Part shown: positions 11,799-20,143 of the stretch, in pieces | How the letters are laid out: each line of letters starts with the position of its first letter | Position numbering within the stretch: position 1 is the first letter of the stretch | Source: Pithys albifrons albifrons | Taxonomy: Eukaryota > Chordata > Aves > Passeriformes > Thamnophilidae | Reading direction: 5' to 3' | Length of the DNA: 64,000 nucleotides | Assembly: GCF_047495875.1 (NCBI RefSeq) | Contig: NC_092459.1 | Coordinates: 37,181,490-37,245,489 of the forward strand | The notes under the pieces: generated by a model | Seen by the model: only the letters and a program-made list of their open reading frames with translations | Databases searched by the model: none | Told to the model about the DNA's origin: nothing | Program-made: the position numbers and the translations under genes

Positions 11799-12409
11799 TG
11801 TTATGGGTTCACCTAGGTGGGCCTAAATTTAGGTTTTAAAGTTCAGAGTAGGTCTGAAGCTGACAGCTGACTTGAGCTGGGCTGAGCTAACAGCTGACTT
11901 CTTCTAGCCAGTAATTTTGTATTCCATACCACATTATGACATCATCTCCAGGGAAGTAGGAACCAGTGTGGGAGTGGTTAAGGCAGTCGCTTCTCAGCCC
12001 TCCTCTTGGGAGGACGCACGATGCTGCCCCAGGGGGGACGGAGAGGGTCAGGCCCACCGCTGGCTCACAGGGTACCTCAGGAAAGTAAAATGTGTTGTTC
12101 TGGTTCTCTCCTTTCTGCTTGGGTTTGTCTCCCTGGAGAATAAGTTTTTTGAAGTAATGTGTAGCTAAGATAGTAGAATTTGTGTGTTCATTAGGAAGTA
12201 GGAAATTGTTGTTGCAGACTTGTGTGAGTGTATATTTGTACTCTCTGCTAATTGTCTCTTTCTCTCTGTAAAAATATATGTAGTTTTAGTATAAACGTGG
12301 TTTGAAGTTTTTTCCTTCCCCTCTCTTTTGCTCCCTTTCCTTGGTGTTGTGAGGGAGGCTCTAACTCTCTACTTGGAGGGTTGGCAGTTTGCCAGCTCAA
12401 AACAAGACA
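11799..12409 (+). mobile_element. solo LTR (5-bp TSD family), copy A
   Basis: A 611-bp LTR from TGTTATGGGTTCACC to CAAGACA. It is flanked by CAGAA (11794-11798) and CAGTA (12410-12414), a 5-bp target duplication with one change. It has the U3 block TATTCCATACCACATTATGA followed by CATCATC (11920-11948), containing the CRE-like TGACATCA (11937-11944), and the late-U5 phrase GCCAGCTCAA. It is very close to the minus-strand LTR at 27602-28235; both share the stretch around GGGAGGACGCACGATGCTG that the other copies lack. No internal region adjoins it, so it is a solo LTR left by recombination. Confidence 0.92.
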
Positions 12410-12414
12410 CAGTA

Positions 12415-14694
12415 TTAGACATTATTGAGCTTTTCTATGTTCCTAATCTGTTCTGCTCTTTCACAAGATCTTTTGTTGAGCTGCTGGCCACTAAAGAGGC
12501 AGACTCCTGAGCTGAAGACTTTTTTAATCAAATTATGGATAGTTGGGTTTATATTCTTATACAAAGAATGCATAAAAGATTAAAGTGAAGTTTGCAGTAG
12601 AAGTTAAGGGGCTTAGAGTACCAGTTTCTAAAAATGTTTGATAACATCTGAGCATTTTTTTATTTAATAGGGAGCAAAAAACCTACCATACGACAGAAAT
12701 AAATATGTAAATCTGAAAAATCTTCATAGACAAAATTAAAGTAAAAGGTAGTTTTCATATCTGTGAAATTTTTAATGTCATTGTTTTATTGGAGAGAGAA
12801 AGGAAGAAATAGGGAAATATGAGATTTTTTTCCTAAATTTAACACACAATTCTAAAAGTGTCTTTCTATAACTAACTATATTTTCTTTTTATATCCTTGA
12901 GTAGTTACTTGGCATATTTGTGAGGATATTGAGCAATGGTGGTGTAGGTTCTTCTAATTCATTTTTATACAATAAAAACATGAGGATGAGGCAACTGAAC
13001 ATAACAGTAACCAAGTTTTAAAACTATTAAAATATATATATTTATTAAAAATGTCAAAATTAAATTTAAAAAGACAACTATCATGTTAGGATGAAGTAAG
13101 TGAAATAAAAGAGATGAATGTGTGAAAAATGACTGGCAGGTCTACTTTTAGAAACAATTGTTTGAAATTATGAAATACCAAAAAAGTATTACAGAGGAAA
13201 TTCTAAATACTAAAAATGCATTGTACTATTTCTGAAATATTTTTTTCCTCATTTCCCTCTCCCAACCCCTACATAAGTATTTCTTGTGGCTTTTCTTTCC
13301 CTTGAGAAAACTCAGAAATTTCATTCATTCATTGTATACCTGCAGAGCCAAAGAAACTGAGCAAGATGTCTAAGTTATTGAGAAAAAGTAGTTCGTAGCA
13401 CAAAAGAATGTGATTCTTGATAGAAACCAGGAAAAAAAGGGAAAAGTTGAAAGAAGTAAGAATGTCCTTCTACTCATGAAACATGAACATTTTTTTTGAG
13501 TCATTGACTGTAACTCATAGCTATTAAACAGAGAAATCACAGAACACTCAAATTCTGTCATAAAAAGGGAGCTAAAATAATTGCTATCATCAAATGACCA
13601 GAAATATTTAAATATCTAACACTGTGTTTCACGTGAACTGTCCTATATTAGCTCAAAAAAACCAAAACAGTTAAACATCTGAGACAAACAATTATGTCAA
13701 AGTTTGACAAGAGAAGACAATATGCATTGTATATTCTCACACTAAGTCACAGTCTTTTATCGAAGATAATTGGATGAATCATTATCATTCTTTCTTGTAA
13801 TACCAAACTAGAAGTAATGTGACAAAGTATCTACTGGTGAATATCCAAGACATTCTATTGACTAAATGGGAAAGATATTCAATTCAGATAATTGCATATT
13901 CTGGTGTATATCAGGTGAGGAGCTGGGAAAATTTATATTTGTGTTTTCATTTTAAATATTATTGTATTAATACTATTATCTCCAAGTCTAGCAGATTGGA
14001 TTAAATGACAGGCAAAAATAAATATTGTACATTTTCATATTGTGCATATTACAGAAAACAGTCATTTTACTGTGAAATTTCATGGGGTGTCAATAATGTA
14101 ATAATTCATGGAAATAGTTTCTTCCTTGCAGCATATTTTACATTCTAAAGAACTACAATACACAGGCAGAAAATTCTCACATTCAAATTTAAACATAAAG
14201 AAAAAAAAGTAGATAAAATACATGTAGACAACATTAACAGAAAAATAAGGAAGTTCCAAAAAATAAAGTAACAATATTCTACAGCAAAAATTCAAGATTG
14301 AAGTGATTGTAAAAAATCTTTTTGTGACACGATTTTCCTTGAAATTATGTGTTGGTGGCTTTCACTTCAAACACTTAAATTGTTCAATTTAGATATATCA
14401 GTTCCTGCAGACAAAGGCTTAAAACAACTAAGTTAAAGAACATGCAGATTTTTAATTTGAATATGCTGAATTACCTCCAGGAATAGTAGTACAATAGTAA
14501 AAAGAGCCTAAAAGTCATACAATCAAAGAAATATTCTATCTAATTTCAGGTACTTCATTCTACCATGGGGGCTATGAACTCACTTTCTAGTTTTCTATGG
14601 CTCTGCATGTGTCCACAAAAACACCTCAGCAGGCAATCCTGGCAGATCATTCGCTATGAGATGGAAGACAACTATTTGCATGTGGAATTTAGGT
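12415..14694. other. AT-rich non-coding stretch, nothing recognised
   Basis: Strongly AT-rich sequence between the solo LTR and the RTE insertion. Only short frames without recognisable protein similarity are present. There is a TA-rich run at about 13030-13045. Confidence 0.55.
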
Positions 14695-14705
14695 GGTACC
14701 AGGTT
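14695..14705 (+). repeat. target-site duplication, left copy (RTE)
   Basis: GGTACCAGGTT directly abuts the 3' tail of the minus-strand LINE. An identical 11-mer lies at 18688-18698 at the other end. Confidence 0.9.
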
Positions 14706-14717
14706 CATCATCATCAT
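14706..14717 (-). repeat. 3' trinucleotide tail of the RTE element
   Basis: Four copies of ATG on the minus strand form the 3' terminus, directly against the duplicated target site. Short microsatellite tails replace poly(A) in RTE-clade LINEs. Confidence 0.8.
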
Positions 14718-14752
14718 GGCTAGGCTTCGCGAACGAAGATTTGAGAAGGGCA

Positions 14753-15502
14753 CTACCCACGCTTGCTGCAAGCGTGCTGGTGGCTAAAAAGGCTGATACG
14801 GGATAGGCAGGTCCGGTCACAAAAGGCACAGCGGAACGTCTCCCTAGGTGATATTGGCAAGGAACGGTTCTTTCTGCGTTGTCTTTTCTCCTCAAGACTG
14901 ACTCTCTGTGCATTCTCAAAAGAAGCAGCAGCGTCGTTAACGGTGTGTCTCCATGAATCCCGATTGCAGGCCAGAGTGGGCCATTGGTGGCAGTCAATAT
15001 GGCCAAGGCTGAGGTGTTGTTTCAGGCAGTCCCTGTATCTCTTCTTCAGGGCTCCTCTCTTGCGGCAGCCGGTGGCGAGTTCACCATAGAGCACAATCTT
15101 CGGAAGGTGGTGATCCTCCATACTGGAGACATGCCCTGCCCAGCGCAGCTGCGTTCTCATCAGCATGGCCTCGATACTGCTGACCCCTGCCTGTTCAAGA
15201 ACAGACACATTGGTCACGTAATCAGACCAGTGGATGTTTAGGATTGAACGGAGGCAGCACTGATGGAAGCGTTTGAGAAGCCGCAGGTGGTGGCGGTAGA
15301 TGACCCAGGATTCAGACCCATATAAAAGAGTAGACAGTACAATGGCTCTGTAGACACTAATCTTTGTACTTTTCTTCAGGTTTTTATTGGACCAGACTGT
15401 TTTATGGAGTTTTCCAAAGGCTCTGTATGCCTTTGCTAGCCTGTTGTCTATCTCTTTGTCAATCTTACCATTTGAGGAAATGATACTTCCCAGATAGGTC
15501 AA
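14753..15502 (-). pseudogene. RTE ORF, C-terminal segment with C2HC finger
   Basis: The C-terminal part of the RTE polyprotein, 249 codons to the stop at 14753-14755. The frame is open upstream to near 15620; the apparent start is an internal TTG, not an initiation site. Early residues (TYLGSIIS, then KISVYRAIVLSTLLYGSESW) match the region after the RT palm/thumb that is conserved in RTE-like LINEs. The middle contains LRWAGHV..M.D..LPK and a basic stretch. The last 30 residues carry C-x2-C-x12-H-x3-C (CAFC...SHQHAC), a zinc-finger-like nucleic-acid binding motif followed by the stop. This segment is in the same phase as the endonuclease segment, so the two upstream frameshifts compensate. 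No further break is seen inside it. Confidence 0.85.
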
Positions 15503-15619
15503 CTGCTGGACTGACTTAAGCTCTGAATTGCCTATGGTGATGTGAGGATGATGGAAGACTTCTTGAGGTGCAGGTTGGTAGAGAACTTCCGTCTTCTTCA
15601 GGCTGACTTCCAGCCCAAA

Positions 15620-16134
15620 AACTCAGCAGCCTCTGCAAAGCAGGATGTTAAGCGCTGCAGAGCTGCTTCTGTGTGAGCAACGAGGGCGGCACCATCAGCA
15701 AAAAGCAACTCACAGACAAGGTGATTCAGGGTCTTGGTGTGGGCCTTCAGTCATCTTAGCTTGAAGAGGCTTCCATCGGTACGATATCGGATGTAGATGC
15801 CGTTTTCTTCATTGAGGTCTGCTGTGGCTCTTTGGAGCATCATGCTGAAGATTGTGAATAGAGTTGGTACAAGAACGCAACCTTGTTTCACACCATTGCT
15901 TATTGGAAAGGGCTCAGAGAGTGCATCGCCATATCTGACTTGTCCACGCTGATCCTCATGTAGCAGGATGATCATTTTGAGGAACTTGGGGGGACATCCT
16001 AAATGTTCCAAGATCTGCCACAGGGCTTTTCTGCTCACAGTGTTGAATGCTTTGGTGAGGTCAATGAAGGTTACATAGAGACCTTTGTTCTGTTCCCTAC
16101 ACTTCTCTTGCAGTTGTCTGAGAACAAACACCAT
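15620..16134 (-). pseudogene. RTE ORF, reverse-transcriptase palm (shifted frame)
   Basis: The central RT domain, displaced in phase relative to both neighbours. Motif A (VTFIDLTKAFNTVSR, Asp retained) and motif B (NGVKQGCVL.PTLF) lie before an in-frame TGA at 15751-15753. The frame then continues and includes motif C, which reads FADG instead of the FADD/YADD expected for a reverse transcriptase. The Gly codon is at 15691-15693, so the second catalytic aspartate is lost. The phase returns to that of the 3' segment at an indel near 15615-15622, in a short A/T run. Stop, frameshifts and catalytic substitution together mean that this copy cannot encode a working RT. Confidence 0.85.
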
Positions 16135-16174
16135 GTCTGTGGTGGTCCTATCAGCTCTGAAACCACACTGGCTT

Positions 16175-16588
16175 TCAGGTAGAAGATCTTCTGCTCAGAA
16201 GTATTCTTGCAAGGATTTTACCAGCAATGGAGAGCAAAGTAATACCAGGGTAATTTGAGCAGTCTGATTTTTCTCCTTTCTTCTTGTACAGGGTAATGAT
16301 GACTGCATCACGGAGATCTGGTGGTAGTTCCCCTTGTTCCCAGCAATGCACAACAAGCTCGTGGAATTTGGCATGGAGTGCTTGACCTCCATGCTTCCAG
16401 ATTTCAGGTGGAATTCCATCAACCCCAGCTGCCTTGCCAGTTTTCACCTGTTCTATGGCCTTGAGTATCTCTCCTATAGTAGGGGCTGCATCCAATTCAT
16501 GTTTCACCAGTTGTTGTGTAATGTGCTGAATTGCTGAGCCTTGGACTACACGGTTGGCACTGAAGAGAGTCTGAAAGTGCTCAGACCA
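16175..16588 (-). pseudogene. RTE ORF, N-terminal RT segment (fingers)
   Basis: This segment continues the endonuclease frame after the TGA at 16589-16591 and runs to a stop at 16175-16177. It contains the RT motifs GKAAGVDGIPPE and ITLYKKKG, followed by SDCSNYPGITLLS. The position normally occupied by arginine in NYRGI is proline here (codon 16247-16249), another sign of decay. Between about 16178 and 16200 a frameshift moves the coding phase into that of the palm segment. The first in-frame ATG of the segment lies well inside the domain and is not a translation start. Confidence 0.85.
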
Positions 16589-18004
16589 TCAGTTCAGGAT
16601 GGAGGTTTTATCTGTTAGAAGCAGTTGACCATCTGCACTGAGTAGGGGGCTTTGAACCTGGTGTGCGGGTCCGTACACTGCTTTCAGGGCCTCATAGAAT
16701 CCTCTTTGGTCACCCAAATCTGCGCATAGTTGTGTTTTTTCTGCTAGGTCGAGCCACCATTTGTTCTGGATGTCTCGAAGTTTCTGTTGGAGCTTGCTGC
16801 ATGCAAGACGAAAGGCGGCTTTTTTTATATGGCAAGATGGCTGAGCAAGGTGTGCTTGGTGAGCAGTTCTCTTCTTCTTCAGCAATTCCTGGATCTCTTG
16901 ATTGTTCTCATCAAACCAGTCTTTGTTTTTCTTGGAGGAGAACCCTAGGGACTCTTCAGAGGACTGCAGGATGCAACTTTTAATATGTTGCCAAAGCCCT
17001 TCAGGAGAGGGATCTATGAGATTATCTTTAAGTCTAGTTTGAAGGTTTCCCTGGAAGCTGTCTCTCACTGTGGCTGTTTGAAGATTGCTGACTTGGAGCC
17101 TCCTCCTTGGAATGTCGCCTCTCTTAGGTTTGGGCTTGAAGTGGAGGTTAAGTTTGCAGCACACAAGGAGGTGGTCTGTTTGACATTCTGCACTCGGCAT
17201 CACTCGAGTATGACGGACATCACTGACATTTCTCTGTTGTACTAAGATATAGTCAATGAGGTGCCAGTGCTTGGATCGAGGATGCATCCAGGTTGTCTTC
17301 AGGCTGTGTTTCTGTTGAAAGATAGTGTTGGTGATGGTGAGCCACTGTTCTGCACAAAACTCTAGCAGGAGGCGTCCGTTGTCATTGCAGTTTCCAACGC
17401 CATGCTTAACCAGGACTCCTTTCCAGGCTTCAGAATTCTTACCTACTCTGGCGTTGAAGTCACCAAGGATTATGATCTTATCATCTGCAGGAACATTTTG
17501 GGTGAGGCGGTGCAGGTCTGTGTAGAATTTGTCTTTTTCTGCTGGGTCAGCTTGGAGAGTTTGGGCATATACACGAAAAAGAACAACATGTTGCTTGTTG
17601 TGTAGAGGGAGGCGTGAGGACATAATGCAATCGGAATGATCTGTCGGCAGATTTTCAAGTTTGGAGGCAATGGAGTTTTTAATCATGAAGCCAACTCCTG
17701 AAAGGTGTCTTTCAGTTTTGGGTTTGCCTGACCAGTAGAGTGTGTAGCCAGCACCATGTTCTTTAAGGCTGCCTTCCTCATGAAGATGAACTTCACTGAG
17801 AGCAGCAATGTCAATGTTGAGCTGTGACAGTTCGTGGGCAATTAGAGCAGAACGACGCTCAGGACGTCCACTATCCCCAGTATCAAGCATGGTTCTGATG
17901 TTCCAACATGCAAGTGTTAGTTTGAGCACACCTTTGCAAGCAGGTGTATGCCTTTGAAATCTCTTTGTTTTCGTTTGACCGCATGGAAGATGCCGGTTGG
18001 TCAC
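16589..18004 (-). pseudogene. RTE ORF, apurinic-like endonuclease domain
   Basis: A 471-codon open segment encoding the N-terminal endonuclease that nicks target DNA for target-primed reverse transcription. Exonuclease-endonuclease-phosphatase motifs are all present: LACWNIRTM (Asn, residues ~31-40), ALSEVHL (Glu, ~68-74), GDFNARVG (~181-188), HLIDYILV (~250) and TDHLLV near residue 280 (Asp-His pair). A linker with a Trp-rich and Lys-rich stretch follows. The frame ends at TGA 16589-16591, in a position where coding similarity continues beyond it. The change is consistent with a CGA to TGA transition. The first codon listed is GTG; upstream the frame is open for only about 11 more codons without an ATG, so the true start is unclear. 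Database proteins of this kind are often mislabelled craniofacial development protein 2. Confidence 0.9.
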
Positions 18005-18687
18005 GGTTATCCAACTGGGTGTGGAGATGAGCTTTGTTTAGGCCACCTTTGCTAGGCCCCTCTCTGTGTGGAGCAAGGAGTGCTGTCCCTAGAAAAGGCT
18101 GCTTGGTCATTCAGGATGCTGCCGCAAGAGACTGTCATCTCCGGGGTCAAGTCTCTAATGACCCATATCCTGAACTGCCTGCATGCAGGGTTGGGTCTGC
18201 GGCTTCCAGCTGCTTCCTATCACCTGCCGTTTTCGACCCTCACCTGTCGCTACAGGGCTTTGCAATGTGGGTGAACCCTTCAAGCCTGCGCAATGGATTT
18301 TTTAGGTGAGGCACAGCGTGCGCACAACTGGCCCCACCCTTTACTCCTAAGGTTCATCTGCCATGGCCTAGCGAGCTTGGACGGTGACAGCGAATACCTC
18401 AGGACATAGGTTTGGTTAGAGTATCCTTCTCTTAGATGGATGGCCTTACAGGGCTAAATGAGCTCCTTCTGCCCGGGTTTGGGGTTGGAGTTGTTCTTCT
18501 CCTAGGATGGTTGCCAGATGGCTAGCGAGACCATCCTGCCCATGGACACACTTTGTCTGACCCTTCAGCTGAGACCTGTCTGGCATGGGAGACCCTACCG
18601 GCGGCACAAACCACCTCCAGCATAGCTCTCAACCTCATGAGGGCGCACAAGCTTCTCCCCCGTGACAAGGGGGTGTCCCCGGAGAAG
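18005..18687 (-). other. 5' leader of the RTE element
   Basis: About 680 bp of GC-rich sequence between the 5' terminus of the element and the endonuclease frame. It holds only short overlapping frames, with no evidence of a gag-like ORF. The terminal 36 bases form the nested hairpin listed separately. An internal promoter would be expected here for an autonomous LINE; none can be pinned down by eye. Confidence 0.6.
18652..18687 (-). ncRNA. 5'-terminal nested hairpin of RTE (ribozyme candidate)
   Basis: On the minus strand the element's first seven bases (CTTCTCC, 18687-18681) pair with GGAGAAG (18658-18652). Inside lie CCCCC (18673-18669) and GGGGG (18661-18657), separated by a 7-base loop. 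The segment GGGGACA (18680-18674) between the two 5' arms is free to pair elsewhere. This order (outer 7-bp stem starting at +1, a free strand, then a short inner hairpin directly before the closing arm) is that of P1, the P2 strand and P3 in HDV-like ribozymes, known from 5' ends of several R2 and RTE-type elements. No P2 partner, P4 or catalytic C has been confirmed. Confidence 0.35.
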
Positions 18688-18698
18688 GGTACCAGGTT
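18688..18698 (+). repeat. target-site duplication, right copy (RTE)
   Basis: GGTACCAGGTT, identical to 14695-14705. The two leading G bases could alternatively belong to the element. Confidence 0.9.
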
Positions 18699-19554
18699 AC
18701 AAACTACGGTAATCACTTACATGCAAATATGTTTTTTATTGTGAATTTATTAAAAAATATTTTACAGATAAAGACTTAGTCACAAACTAGACTTTAAACT
18801 TAGATTTTACTGAGTTAAGTCCCATTGTGTTCAGGATTATTTTTGCTGCTGTTTGCAGTATCATTCTTGGGTTTAGACCTGAAAGAAATCTCGGAATGTG
18901 AAGGGTGTGCATGTTTTCTAGGGTGTTTCTGTTACAGGGAAACCGTAGCCCCTGGACAATTCTGGCTCTGTGTTTGAAACACTACAATTTACTTTCCTAC
19001 TAGATTTACAAACTGTATTTCTCACGGTAGGCTCTATACTTTTAAATAAATGAATTGCTTGTATAAATGAGGGGGAAGAAAATCTACATTGTCTACAACT
19101 GAATTTTATATCTTAGAAAAAACGTAAAAGCAAAACAACAGACAAAAAATCCCATCGAAATTAAAACTACCCTTATGCAATGCCTTTGAGAGTTAGGGAT
19201 TTAACAGGCGCAAAGTCAGGAAACTGTTGAGGTCTGTCTGGTATTTTGATGTACCACTATGTGAGCAATGTGTACGTTGGAAAGGTGTGAGGAGAAGAGA
19301 AAATACAGACAAGAGGGGAATATATGAACAGTAACATGAATTTTCTGGTACTGATCACATGGAAAATAGCATTGAGAACTTGGTGTGCAGCCTGAAATTG
19401 GCAATGGTAACTAGTAATAGTATTGAAATACTGTATAACTTCACTTCCTGCAAAGCAATACAGCGGTGGAGAGTTTGTGCATTTCTTCAGTCTTTATTAG
19501 TGATGATCCTTCATGAGGAAAACACTTGCTGTTAACTTTGGGAAGATACCAAAA
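18699..19554. other. AT-rich non-coding stretch, nothing recognised
   Basis: Low-GC DNA between the RTE insertion and the solo LTR at 19561. It holds only chance frames. Confidence 0.5.
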
Positions 19555-19560
19555 CTTTGT

Positions 19561-20137
19561 TGTTGGAGATGGTGATTCAGGAATGGAGAAGGGCAAGAGA
19601 TCGCCGGACTGAATTTGATGTGTGGAAGGTCCAGGAGGACCATTCCTAACCCGGACTGTGACTCCATATCAAGGACTTTCTCTGCTACTACCCCCATTCC
19701 CCTTTTTTTCTTGGGTTCATGTTGCCTCTCCCTGTTCTAGAAGCTTCCCCAGGCAGGCAGGAGCTGTCAGCAAAGGTACAGCTACCATTGGCCGGCTCCC
19801 TCCAAGGGGCGGTCCTGATCCTGCCTGTCCCCAGTTCACACCCCCTCAGTTCCTTCACCCAGTAGTTTGTAGTGGATTTGCATGCTCCGCCTTAGTTCCA
19901 CCCCCTTTCCAGAACCTTCCCTACCCAAGGTTATATAAGTCCTGTGTTCAGTTAATAAAGTTAGATCAGTGGATCACCTCTGATCATCACAGACCATCCT
20001 TGGCTCCTGGGTGTTTGTTTCTCGTGCGAGAGCAAACCTTACCTGGGGCCTGGGATCCGGCGAACGACAACTCAGCTGGCAGTCTGCGAACCCCCGTCGC
20101 TGGTCTGGTCCCTTCCCAAGAGACCAAGACTGCGACA
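19561..20137 (+). mobile_element. solo LTR (6-bp TSD family), copy 1
   Basis: A 577-bp LTR from TGTTGGAGATGG to GACTGCGACA. It is flanked by a perfect 6-bp target duplication CTTTGT (19555-19560 and 20138-20143). U3 has a GC-rich block (AAGGGGCGGTCC), an octamer motif ATTTGCAT (19876-19883) and a TATA box TATATAA (19932-19938). A polyadenylation signal AATAAA (19954-19959) follows closely. U5 ends GAGACCAAGACTGCGACA. It is homologous over its length to the minus-strand LTR at 47068-47697. A 6-bp duplication is usual for alpha/betaretrovirus-like (ERVK) integrases; the family name is not determined. Confidence 0.93.
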
Positions 20138-20143
20138 CTTTGT

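Larger units (their letters stand above)
14706..18687 (-). mobile_element. near full-length RTE-type LINE (AviRTE-like?)
   Basis: A 3982-bp non-LTR retrotransposon on the minus strand, bounded by an 11-bp target-site duplication. It is visibly richer in G and C than the flanks. Reading 5' to 3' on the minus strand it has: a 5' leader of about 680 bp starting with a hairpin, one long coding frame with an apurinic-type endonuclease then reverse transcriptase, a C-terminal C2HC motif, a very short 3' UTR and a tail of four ATG trinucleotides (14706-14717). A single ORF with no separate gag-like ORF, a total length near 4 kb, and a short microsatellite tail in place of poly(A) are features of the RTE clade. 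In birds, RTE elements (AviRTE) have been described from a limited set of lineages as horizontally acquired. Whether this copy is AviRTE or another RTE family cannot be decided without alignment. The coding frame is broken. Confidence 0.9.

Noticed and set aside
14763..15241. Plus-strand frames across the RTE element (14763-15089, 14984-15241 and others to 18309)
   Set aside because: They are antisense to the RTE coding frame and carry no domain. The minus strand has ordered LINE motifs.
16589..18004. Host gene CFDP2-like (craniofacial development protein 2)
   Set aside because: That label in databases usually reflects RTE-type endonucleases. Here target duplications, RT motifs and a microsatellite tail show a retrotransposon.
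19567..19656. Conserved in-frame stretch before TGTGAC in copy 1, first read as the end of a retroviral gene with the LTR starting at 19657
   Set aside because: The perfect 6-bp duplications at both copies place the LTR starts at 19561 and 47697, so this stretch is U3. No polypurine tract precedes 19657.
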